This document shows positions 26,941 to 34,195 of a stretch of DNA of 64,000 bases, piece by piece (position 1 is the stretch's first letter; every line of letters begins with the position of its first letter). Under the pieces are notes generated by a model. That model saw nothing but the letters and a program-made list of their open reading frames with translations, was not told the origin of the DNA and did not search any database. The stretch is from Prevotellaceae bacterium (GTDB lineage Bacteria; Bacteroidota; Bacteroidia; Bacteroidales; Bacteroidaceae), in contig JAHZGX010000019.1 of the NCBI GenBank assembly GCA_019420585.1, positions 25,550-89,549 of the forward strand. The letters run 5' to 3'. Both the position numbers and the translations under genes were made by a program.

Positions 26941-26974
26941 GTGCCGTGGGACGAGAGTTCCACGGCACTTTTTT
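26941..26974 (+). terminator. intrinsic terminator after the scaffold genes
   Basis: GTGCCGTGG (26941-26949) pairs exactly with CCACGGCAC (26960-26968) over a 10-base loop and is followed by TTTTTT. Confidence 0.93.
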
Positions 26975-26992
26975 CTCCTTCACCCCTCTACA

Positions 26993-27118
26993 CAGCGGGC
27001 TACCAGCCAGCCTGTTCGGCAATTGGTGCGGCCGCGTGCTCCCGGGCAGTATGGCTTGCAGATGCCGCTCTTGGTCGTGCATATTCATCTGCTCATCCAG
27101 TGGTTCGGGCACTATATC
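26993..27118 (-). pseudogene. inverted lpxB 3' fragment with internal deletion
   Basis: On the minus strand this reads IVPEPLDEQMN.....ERHLQAILPG, matching VVPELVAEQMN.....ERHLKAILPG of the intact LpxB. After CATACTGCCCGG the sequence jumps about 90 bases ahead to the lpxB words AGCACGCGGC and GCCGAAC and ends with CCCGCTG, where lpxB has its stop. The deletion lies between two CCGGAG words in lpxB. The piece is too short and altered to be functional. It is oriented opposite to the direct repeat that starts at 27127. Confidence 0.75.
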
Positions 27119-27126
27119 TTTGCAGG

Positions 27127-27290
27127 CGAACGCCTTGCCTCCGCCCGCTGAGGAGACCTCTCCCCCAAAAGAGCCAGAAAAACACGCCTTCCAGACACAC
27201 TGCCGCATGCCCCCAAACAGGCAGCGCGGTGCAATGGCCAACGCAGCGCCCTGCGTTTTCAACACTTGTTAGACATCTTTGCGAAGGCAC
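27127..27290 (+). repeat. right direct repeat: lpxB 3' end plus terminator
   Basis: Same orientation as 16762-16960. It includes the lpxB tail with its TGA and the noncoding DNA that follows, about 90% identical to the left copy over the first 120 bases. It lacks the extra stretch of about 50 bases in the left copy, and its hairpin is the compact AACGCAG...CTGCGTTTT (27240-27259). A noncoding stretch (27291-27446) with nothing recognised follows. Confidence 0.85.
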
Positions 27291-27446
27291 CACAGTTCAT
27301 ATCACAAAACCTCACATTTCAACGGCAACGGCAGCCCTTCAGCCCAACGAAGAACAGAGTCTGCCAACCCTTTTCAAGAAAACATTTCACGTGTAGAAAA
27401 GCCGCGGCATTCTTCACCTATATCCATAGAGAAGGGCTAAGAGCGG

Positions 27447-28433
27447 TCAGCCCGCGCGATGGCGGGTGAAAGCAAGTGCCAGCAGTGCGTACAGGCCGAG
27501 AAACACCACCAGCATTGTCTGAAGGGTGTGCACGATAAGGACGAAGAAGACAGCCTCGGTCTGCGGCACGGCATAAAGCACAAGTACGCTCTTGACTGCG
27601 AAATGCCAGGGACCTGCACCATTGGGCGTGGGAACAAGCACTGCAAAGGTGCCCACCACAAAAGCAATAAGGGCAGCCATGACACCCAGCGAAGAAGTGG
27701 CCGGGAAGCAGAAGAAGGTAAGATAAAAGTGCAGGAAATAACACACCCAGATGCCCAGGGAATAAAGGAGGAAAAGCGCGGGGCTGTCCACCTGGCGGAC
27801 AGAAAGCAGTCCGGAACGCAGGTCACACAGCACGGCACGGGTGCGCGAAAACAATCCCATACGCCTGAGCAGGAACAGGGCAGCCAGCAAAAGCGACATA
27901 CCACAGACGGCCGTCACAGCCCACCCCGCGGGCGAAAAGGAAGAGAGAAACCCATCGAGAGAGACACCCGTGGTGTGGAAAAAGGTGACAAAGACAGGTA
28001 TCTGATACAGAAAAACGCCCAGTGAAAGAAGCATGACAAGCATCATGTCCACCACCCTTTCCGTGACCACCGTGCCCACAGAGCGGCTGAAACTGACACC
28101 CTCATAGCGCGTGAGCACCCCGCAGCGCAACACCTCGCCTATGCGGGGCACCACCAGACTGCTGGCATAACTGAGAAAGACGGCATTGATGCAGGTATGC
28201 ACACGGGGATGTATGCCCAGCGGGCGGGTAACCTGCTGCCAGCGTACGCCGCGCAATACCTGTGCAAGCACGCCGAAAGGCATGCTGAGCAGCATCCAGG
28301 TCCAGGACATGTCGCCGGAAAGGACTTGCCACAACTGCTCCCACTGCAGGCCGCGGTACATCCACAACAAGATGGCGACAGCCAGCAAAAGAGGCAAGAG
28401 CACCTTGGCAAAAATCTCTATCAACTTATGCAT
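27447..28433 (-). CDS. flippase-like integral membrane protein (LPG synthase TM/UPF0104 family)
   Basis: The 328-residue protein has about eight hydrophobic segments over its whole length. The family pattern is visible: LRGVRWQQVTRPLGI after the second span, then LSYASSLVVPRIGEVLRCGVL and TVVTERVVDMMLVMLL. This matches the membrane domain found in lysylphosphatidylglycerol synthases and in AglD-like proteins, thought to move lipid-linked or phospholipid substrates across the inner membrane. The soluble synthase domain is absent. It begins 31 bases after a phosphatase gene, so the two form an operon. The substrate is unknown. Confidence 0.88.
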   Translation of the reverse strand: MHKLIEIFAKVLLPLLLAVAILLWMYRGLQWEQLWQVLSGDMSWTWMLLSMPFGVLAQVLRGVRWQQVTRPLGIHPRVHTCINAVFLSYASSLVVPRIGEVLRCGVLTRYEGVSFSRSVGTVVTERVVDMMLVMLLSLGVFLYQIPVFVTFFHTTGVSLDGFLSSFSPAGWAVTAVCGMSLLLAALFLLRRMGLFSRTRAVLCDLRSGLLSVRQVDSPALFLLYSLGIWVCYFLHFYLTFFCFPATSSLGVMAALIAFVVGTFAVLVPTPNGAGPWHFAVKSVLVLYAVPQTEAVFFVLIVHTLQTMLVVFLGLYALLALAFTRHRAG

Positions 28434-28464
28434 CGTACTGCAAAATTATGAAGAAAATAGGGAT

Positions 28465-28941
28465 TCAGCCAGCCAAAAGGCAGGAAAGCGCACGGGAGAT
28501 GTCGTGAAAGGTGCGCTCAAAATCGCCAGTATACCAAGGGTCGGCCACGTCACGGCTCTCCCCGGCCAGTTCCATCAACAGGGAAGCCTTGCCGTCACGG
28601 TCGGTCCATCCCGATGAAGTGCGGTGGAAAAGGTCGGGCATGAGACGAGAAAGCCAGGCATAGTTGTTGTTATCCATCAAGAAGATACGATCATAATAAA
28701 CGTAGTCGGCACGTGTCATTTGCCGGGCCTCACGGTGTGAGAACGGAACACCGTGCCTACTCAGGCAAGCCCGTGCGGGCGGGTAAACATCATTGCCCAG
28801 TTCCTCCGTGGACGTAGCCGCGCTGGCTATCTCATATTCCCGTTGCAGCCCGGCACTCTGCACCAACTCCTTCATGATGAATTCCGCCATCGGGCTGCGG
28901 CATATATTACCGTGACAAACAAAGAGTATCTTCTGTTTCAT
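28465..28941 (-). CDS. low-molecular-weight protein-tyrosine phosphatase
   Basis: The 158-residue cytoplasmic enzyme has the catalytic P-loop CHGNICRS at residues 9-16 (nucleophile C9, R15) directly after the first strand (MKQKILFV), and the general acid aspartate in VADPWYTGDFERTF near residue 136. All catalytic residues are present. Such enzymes remove phosphate from tyrosine residues, often on kinases for capsule or exopolysaccharide assembly; no such genes lie nearby. It is the first gene of a pair with the flippase-like protein. Confidence 0.95.
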   Translation of the reverse strand: MKQKILFVCHGNICRSPMAEFIMKELVQSAGLQREYEIASAATSTEELGNDVYPPARACLSRHGVPFSHREARQMTRADYVYYDRIFLMDNNNYAWLSRLMPDLFHRTSSGWTDRDGKASLLMELAGESRDVADPWYTGDFERTFHDISRALSCLLAG

Positions 28942-29078
28942 GGGGCAAAATTAAGGATTTTCGAGCACTCGGGGAATCTGTTTCCCTGCATTTATGCCCC
29001 TTGTCCTGTGCATGAGCCTCAAAAGCCCCCGGCATGCCCGCACAACGCCCGGAAACAGGCATTTGCCAACCAGTTGGG

Positions 29079-29108
29079 TTTGAGATAAGAATTATTTCCT
29101 TAACTTTG
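29079..29108 (+). promoter_or_regulatory. promoter of the GH43-like gene
   Basis: TTTG (29079-29082), 18 bases, TAACTTTG (29101-29108): close to the Bacteroidetes consensus with a slightly short spacer. A transcript starting near 29114 supports the ATG at 29171 rather than one at 29122 or earlier. Confidence 0.65.
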
Positions 29109-29170
29109 TATTTGGTTTGCCATGCCCGGCCTGCCCAGGCAAAAAAGGCACAGAACCCACCCTAAACAAC

Positions 29171-30178
29171 ATGCAGAAACAAGATTTCCTCACACGCGCT
29201 TTGGCCACCGCAATCTTGCTGGTGGCCGTCACGGCGACAAATGCCCGCAACAAATACCTCTTTGTATACTTCACGGGCAACGAGCCCCAACAGGAACAAA
29301 TCAGGTATGCAGTAAGCGACGATGGGTTCAACTACACTCCACTCAACGGGGGCAAGCCCATCGTGGCATCCGACTCCATAGCACTTACCGGCTGTGTGCG
29401 CGACCCGCATATCCTGCATTCCAAAAGCGGAGAATATCTCATGGTTGCCACCGACATGCGCTCTTCGCTTGGATGGGCAAGCAACCGAGGAATCGTACTC
29501 CTCAAGTCACACGACCTCATCCACTGGCAACACCACACCGTGCATTTCCCAGAAAAATATGCGGGAACAGCCTTTGCCAACGTGACACGCGTGTGGGCTC
29601 CGCAGACCATATACGACAAGCAGGCAGGAAAATACATGGTGTACTTCTCGCTCCTCACTGATGACGGGACGATTCCTTACGACCGTGTATACTGGGCCTA
29701 TGCCAATGCCGACTTCTCGGACCTTGAAGGCGAGCCTCAGGCACTCTTTGACTTCCAGGCTCCCGCTATAGACACGGACATCGTGCAGGACAGGACCGGC
29801 GAATACCATCTCTTCTTCAAGACGGAACAGGAGGGCGCACACAAAGGCATACGCCAATATGTGTTCCGAGACATACACGCTCCCGAGACATGGACATTGC
29901 TTGACGGGTTCTGCGAACAGACTCAAGAGAACGTGGAGGGAGCGGGAGTGTTTCCGCTCATCGGCGGTGGCTGGTGCCTGATGTATGACTGCTATATGTC
30001 CGGCCACTACCAGTTCACCCGATCGACCGACTTACGCTCATTCCGTTTGATGGCGGAAACCAAGACGGCGGGAGCCTTCACTCCACGCCATGGAACCGTC
30101 ATCCAGATAACGCCTAAGGAATATAAGCGGCTGCGGAAGGCGTTTGCCGGCAGCGAAGCAAAAGTCCGGCAAAAGTGA
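29171..30178 (+). CDS. secreted glycoside hydrolase, GH43-like five-bladed propeller
   Basis: The product (about 335 residues from the ATG at 29171) has a signal peptide (LTRALATAILLVAVTATNA) and a series of repeated strands typical of GH43/GH32 five-bladed propellers: YAVSDDGFNYTPL, CVRDPHILHSKSGEYLMVAT, SHDLIHWQHH, VWAPQTIYDKQAGKYMVYFS. The RDPHI aspartate fits the catalytic base position, and the aspartate of APAIDTDIV and the glutamate near ENVEGAGVF could be the other two. It probably acts on arabinose- or xylose-containing glycans in the periplasm or outside. A gene start further upstream would be within the promoter. Confidence 0.85.
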   Translation: MQKQDFLTRALATAILLVAVTATNARNKYLFVYFTGNEPQQEQIRYAVSDDGFNYTPLNGGKPIVASDSIALTGCVRDPHILHSKSGEYLMVATDMRSSLGWASNRGIVLLKSHDLIHWQHHTVHFPEKYAGTAFANVTRVWAPQTIYDKQAGKYMVYFSLLTDDGTIPYDRVYWAYANADFSDLEGEPQALFDFQAPAIDTDIVQDRTGEYHLFFKTEQEGAHKGIRQYVFRDIHAPETWTLLDGFCEQTQENVEGAGVFPLIGGGWCLMYDCYMSGHYQFTRSTDLRSFRLMAETKTAGAFTPRHGTVIQITPKEYKRLRKAFAGSEAKVRQK

Positions 30179-30250
30179 CACAGCCATGAAGGCTGGTTTC
30201 AGAATCCAAGAGGGCATCACACTTACCAACGGAACTTCAACAACCCAAAT

Positions 30251-31447
30251 ATGAATCAAAAAAACGTTTACCTGGCCTCGAAGCCACGCTATGAAATCCT
30301 TGACGGCCTTCGCGGAGTGGCTGCCATGGTGGTCATCCTGTTCCATTGCCTGGAGACCTACATTCCCGTATTCGGCACCCAGCACATCAACCACGGTTAC
30401 CTTGCGGTGGACTTCTTCTTCATGCTGTCCGGCTTTGTCATAGGATATGCCTATGATGACCGGTGGAACAAGATGTCTACCTGGAACTTCTTCAAACGCC
30501 GCCTCATCCGCCTGCACCCCATGGTCATAGCAGGAACTCTGTTCGGGGCATGCATGTTCTTCTTTGCCGAAGGTGACAACTTCCCGCTGATAGGCCAGAC
30601 TGAGCCGTGGAAGTTCTTCCTGTGCATAGTCCTGGGACTACTGATGATTCCCGCCGGGACCGGACTTGACATCCGCGGCTGGGGAGAGACAAACTCACTG
30701 AACGGCCCCAACTGGTCACTCACCTTTGAGTACATAGGCAACATCCTGTATGCCCTCATTCTTCGCCACCTCCCCACCGCCCTTCTGGGCATACTCTGTG
30801 TGGCCAGCATCTTCCTGACGGCCAACCTCACGCTCGGATGGGACGTGTTTGCCGCATTTGACCAAGCCAAGTATGACCTGATTGGTGGCTGGAGCCTGAC
30901 ACCCGCCCAGATGTGCGTAGGATTCAGCCGCCTGCTCTATCCTTTCCTCTGCGGTCTGTTCATCTCACGCATTCTGCCCAAGCACATGACTGAGAAGAAC
31001 CCAAGCGGCAGCCCGTTGGGGATGAGAGGCGGTTTCTGGTGGGCATCTCTGCTGCTCGTCATTCTCTTTTCCATTCCGCAGATAGGCGGGAAGCCTTGCC
31101 TGGCCGATGGCATGTATCAGGTGTTCTGCATAGTAATCATGTTCCCCATAATCGTGCTGATAGGTGCAGGAAGCAGGACTACCGATGCCAGGAGTGCACG
31201 ATGGTGCGAGACGCTGGGCAACCTCTCATACCCACTTTACATCACCCATTACCCTCTGATGTACGTACAGATGGCCTGGGTATCGACCCATCAGAACGCT
31301 CCCGTCTGGCATCATGTCATGCTCAATATTGGCCTGGTGACTGTTGCCACAGGTATTGCCTGGGCATTCCTGAAACTCTACGATGAACCAGTAAGAGCAT
31401 GGCTGAAAAGCAGGCTCTACCCCTCACCTGCACCGAAACGGCCGTAA
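30251..31447 (+). CDS. acyltransferase family 3 membrane protein
   Basis: The 398-residue integral membrane protein belongs to the acyltransferase-3 family (OatA/NodX type), which adds acetyl or other acyl groups to glycans at the cell envelope. The conserved opening is visible: YEILDGLRGVAAMVVILFHC with the catalytic histidine, then HGYLAVDFFFMLSGFVIGYA and FFKRRLIRLHPM. About ten hydrophobic segments follow, ending in LSYPLYITHYPLMYVQMAW. It lies 72 bases after the GH43-like gene on the same strand and may share its transcript. The substrate is unknown. Confidence 0.95.
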   Translation: MNQKNVYLASKPRYEILDGLRGVAAMVVILFHCLETYIPVFGTQHINHGYLAVDFFFMLSGFVIGYAYDDRWNKMSTWNFFKRRLIRLHPMVIAGTLFGACMFFFAEGDNFPLIGQTEPWKFFLCIVLGLLMIPAGTGLDIRGWGETNSLNGPNWSLTFEYIGNILYALILRHLPTALLGILCVASIFLTANLTLGWDVFAAFDQAKYDLIGGWSLTPAQMCVGFSRLLYPFLCGLFISRILPKHMTEKNPSGSPLGMRGGFWWASLLLVILFSIPQIGGKPCLADGMYQVFCIVIMFPIIVLIGAGSRTTDARSARWCETLGNLSYPLYITHYPLMYVQMAWVSTHQNAPVWHHVMLNIGLVTVATGIAWAFLKLYDEPVRAWLKSRLYPSPAPKRP

Positions 31448-31725
31448 CGGCTTTTTCCCATTCAGGATAAATCCCAATCGGCCTTATCGGAACCGGGTGT
31501 TTTTCCGTGCTCCCTTTTTCAGTTTGCCACCAACTTCCCGAAAACGCAGCGGGCTACGCCGGGAGGAGGTGGGCACCAAACTGGGAAAGAGAGCGCGGGA
31601 AACACAGGACTCTATTCAAAGCAACGCATAAATCGGCATAAGCAAAAAGACGCAGTGGTCTTCCTTGGGCATGGATTTCTTTTTCTTTACAAATCCACAT
31701 CTTTGCCAAACCACCCGATTTTATG
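31448..31725. other. intergenic region after the acyltransferase gene
   Basis: No gene was recognised. A weak inverted repeat pairs CTCCCTTTTTCAGTTTG (near 31520) with CAAACTGGGAAAGAGAG (near 31577) and could help end the acyltransferase transcript. Confidence 0.4.
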
Positions 31726-31790
31726 TTTCCAACTAGGAAAAAAATTTTTCCTAACCAGGCTTTTATTTTTTCCTAGGCAGGCGCTTTTGG
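31726..31790. repeat. three-unit array with a 21-22 base period
   Basis: TTTCCAACTAGGAAA (31726), TTTCCTAACCAGGC (31747) and TTTCCTAGGCAGGC (31769) recur every 21-22 bases with T-rich spacers. Similar words with the same spacing occur at 63615. Confidence 0.6.
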
Positions 31791-31926
31791 GGCTCACCAG
31801 ATAAATCTAGAGAGGAAAACGTACAAGTTTGCGATTCTGAAAAAGAAGAACTTCTTGTCGGCTCCATCTCCTGGATTTGCCCTAAAGAGTCGTTCCTCTG
31901 TCCCAAAGCGGCCTTGCCTCCCTCGC

Positions 31927-32002
31927 AAGTGACTTGTTTTTCATCTGCAAGTGACTTGATTACTACCCTTAAGTGACTTGGTTACTGCCCTCAAGTGACT
32001 TG
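31927..32002. repeat. four-unit array of AAGTGACTTG with an exact 22-base period
   Basis: The 10-base word AAGTGACTTG is found at 31927, 31949, 31971 and 31993, each exactly 22 bases apart, with different 12-base spacers between. The word is nearly palindromic (AAGTGACTT around a central G). It is in a noncoding region between convergent genes. Confidence 0.92.
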
Positions 32003-32152
32003 ATAAATTTGCACTGCATACAAAAAGCCCGTTGGCACGTTGCCTCCACGGTCTGTCTGGGGAGGCCAAGGGGACGAGAGAGGGCAGGCATGAAGTATTA
32101 CCATCAATACCAATCAAGCACAATGCCCCAATATCAGTTGTACTTCATAAAA

Positions 32153-32188
32153 GCACCCCCAAAGTTTTTTGCCCAACTTTTGGGGTGC
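32153..32188 (-). terminator. terminator of the TonB-protease operon
   Basis: GCACCCCCAAAGTT (32153-32166) and AACTTTTGGGGTGC (32175-32188) pair with one mismatch over 8 bases. On the minus strand CTTTTATG follows. It lies 26 bases beyond the stop of the last operon gene. Confidence 0.8.
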
Positions 32189-32213
32189 AGTTCAAGTACG
32201 GACACAGCCCCTT

Positions 32214-32630
32214 TCACTTCCGGGAAGCATCGGGAGCCTGTGGGCGATCCTCTTCAAATGCAGTGGCATCCGTGGCAGAAACCTCCTCGTAGGGTCTGTC
32301 ATCAATGCGCCGCAGCCCTCCCTGCCCTTTTCCCGAAGTGCCCGAATTAGTGCGAATCTTATCCCCACAGATTGCCAGGTCCCAGTCTGTACGGTCTGCC
32401 CATTGAGCATCCGCATCAATGTCACCATACGGAGAGGTTCCCATCACGCTGTTGGTCTCCAGCGAGATGTAAGTCCACTGGCTGTCGGAAATGCCCGAGA
32501 CTGTAATCTCCGCGTCGGCCGGCGGTAATTTGCCCCCGCCACCGCCGCTATCAGACGTACATGAGCCAAGAACCAAGCCTGTCATGATTACAAGAACAAA
32601 TGCGACTGGAAAGTATGTCAAAGGTTTCAT
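32214..32630 (-). CDS. HmuY-like lipoprotein, C-terminally short
   Basis: The 138-residue product has a lipoprotein signal peptide with LGSC at residues about 21-24, so the mature protein begins at a lipid-modified cysteine, followed by a glycine-rich linker. The mature part shows the HmuY-family pattern: W.YISLET near the start, then DRTDWDLAICGDKIRTNSGT and SGKGQGGL. HmuY proteins bind haem or related ligands at the cell surface and pass them to TonB receptors. Known members continue for roughly 80 more residues; this one stops soon after TAFEED. Its start overlaps the upstream protease gene by 4 bases. It may be a minimal form or a truncated gene. Confidence 0.75.
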   Translation of the reverse strand: MKPLTYFPVAFVLVIMTGLVLGSCTSDSGGGGGKLPPADAEITVSGISDSQWTYISLETNSVMGTSPYGDIDADAQWADRTDWDLAICGDKIRTNSGTSGKGQGGLRRIDDRPYEEVSATDATAFEEDRPQAPDASRK

Positions 32631-34189
32631 AACTTCTGATGTTTAATGGTTAACTTGCCCGACCTGGCATCATAGCCATTCACCTGGAACTTGCGTTTCT
32701 GCCCTTTGGCAGTACTTATCACGAATGTGGAAGGCCTGGGGGCAGATGTTCCGGGCACAAGCCACAGCCACGGACTGCATGACGAGTACACCGATACCGG
32801 AGTCCTGCCGGTGGTCATGACTATCTGCCCGCCGGAAAGGTCAAGGTTATGCTGGGTGGACTTATACTCCATCCCACTCACAAGGTCAACCACACTGAAC
32901 TCCACAAGTTTTCCCTTGCCCCGCGCAGCCACACGTCTCACGGTAAGAAAGAACTTAGGTTCCCGGAACGTGCAAACCCGGTCATAGTAACGGTCAAAGC
33001 AGAAGGCAATCTCAATATCCTCTGGTGCATTATATCCCTGCATGGGATTGGCGCCTCCCTGGTTATTCATCAGCGTCGGTGACATCTCATACAGCGGCAG
33101 GAGGGCATCTGCTCCATCGGACACGCCAAGCATCAGCGACAATTCATTACGCCGGTTATACTGCATCTTCACCTTGAACACCATCTTCGGAGGCTCAAAC
33201 GAAGGTTCCACCATATAGGCATCAGCATCGCCCTCAGAAAGTCCATTGTCATCAGGAGCGGCCAGCACCACGCTGTAAGGGAGGTAGCACTTCCCGGCAG
33301 TTCCCCAGTCCTCGCCCCAACTATTGATGAAAATCAAGGCACCACGCTCATCATCACTTATGGTACCATTGCCGTCAAAGTCATACTCCACCGTATCATC
33401 ATAGCCAACAACCGTGATGGCATGCGGCCCATCGGTGCCCTCCTTGGTCACAACCGACCGGATGTCCGTCAAACGTGGTCCGGAATAGACCTTATAACCC
33501 CAGTCATCAGTCTTATAGGAGATGGTAACCACGCCTCCGCTCGCATTTCCCTCGCCATGATCATAAAGATAGCGGCGCAGGCGATTTAGCCCGTCACGAG
33601 TCTTCAGATTTATCTTGGAATAGCCTTTGACACGGAATTTCATGGCATCAATGTAAGTCTGATACCCTGACAGCCACTGTGTCTGCTGCGCATAAGAGTA
33701 GGCCTGATCCGGCATCTGCACCAGATTCAAGGCTCCGCACTCCTTCATGAGGTCATACCCAAGGAAAGCATGAGACCCTTGATTCTCACCGTCATTGAGG
33801 AAATTCCAGGTAAAATGATAGCAGAACACATTGGCCGGGTCTGAGGCATCCCGGTCAAGAAGACGATTCACCTCATAGGAATAGACGTACCTCACGCCCG
33901 ATGCCTGGGAACAGGAATTATTGGATCCTTGGTTAAAAACCTGAGGAAAATACTTCAGAGTAGTATTGTCAACACACACCGGAAGAGGTTCCTCACCGGC
34001 ACGGGCTGCAGGTCTCCACTCGGGAATCAAGCGGAGAGCCTGCCTCTGACTCTCGGTAAGAGGCTTCAGACGAGGCGTGTAATCCTGTGCACAAAGCAAC
34101 ACAGGGCTTCCTGACAGTCCAAAAGCAAGTGCCACAACCAACAAGCGGGCACCAGCCTTTATATTATCAAAGTTGTTGAGCCTATTCAT
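32627..34189 (-). CDS. secreted papain-like (C1A) cysteine peptidase
   Basis: The 520-residue protein (ATG at 34189; a TTG one codon earlier is possible) has a signal peptide (residues about 12-34). The papain triad is complete: Cys93 in NQGSNNSCSQASG, His256 in DGPHAITVVGYDD and Asn289 in LIFINSWGEDWGTAG. Between His and Asn is an EF-hand-like loop, DFDGNGTISDDE, unusual in papain folds, which suggests calcium binding. The region after about residue 335 is beta-rich with no recognised domain. It likely degrades proteins in the periplasm or outside. The gene is 6 bases after the C25-like gene and overlaps the HmuY-like gene. Confidence 0.88.
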   Translation of the reverse strand: MNRLNNFDNIKAGARLLVVALAFGLSGSPVLLCAQDYTPRLKPLTESQRQALRLIPEWRPAARAGEEPLPVCVDNTTLKYFPQVFNQGSNNSCSQASGVRYVYSYEVNRLLDRDASDPANVFCYHFTWNFLNDGENQGSHAFLGYDLMKECGALNLVQMPDQAYSYAQQTQWLSGYQTYIDAMKFRVKGYSKINLKTRDGLNRLRRYLYDHGEGNASGGVVTISYKTDDWGYKVYSGPRLTDIRSVVTKEGTDGPHAITVVGYDDTVEYDFDGNGTISDDERGALIFINSWGEDWGTAGKCYLPYSVVLAAPDDNGLSEGDADAYMVEPSFEPPKMVFKVKMQYNRRNELSLMLGVSDGADALLPLYEMSPTLMNNQGGANPMQGYNAPEDIEIAFCFDRYYDRVCTFREPKFFLTVRRVAARGKGKLVEFSVVDLVSGMEYKSTQHNLDLSGGQIVMTTGRTPVSVYSSCSPWLWLVPGTSAPRPSTFVISTAKGQKRKFQVNGYDARSGKLTIKHQKL

Positions 34190-34195
34190 CAAGCC

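Noticed and set aside
26891..27265. Minus-strand open frame of 124 codons with LpxB-like residues
   Set aside because: It crosses the junction of two opposed lpxB fragments and the terminator of the neighbouring gene; it is a remnant, not a gene.
27376..27400. TTTCACGTG word resembling a parS half-site
   Set aside because: Only the left half matches the TGTTTCACGTGAAACA consensus; the right half is broken (TAGAAA).
28946..28953. TAATTTTG as promoter of the phosphatase gene
   Set aside because: It lies 5 bases before the start codon, which would put the transcription start inside the gene, and no -33 element is present.
31441..31456. GCCG-TAA-CGGC-TTTTT as a terminator of the acyltransferase gene
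   Set aside because: The stem is only 4 base pairs and includes the stop codon; too weak to support.
31927..32002. CRISPR array
   Set aside because: Repeats are 10 bases with 12-base gaps, far below CRISPR sizes, and no cas genes are present.
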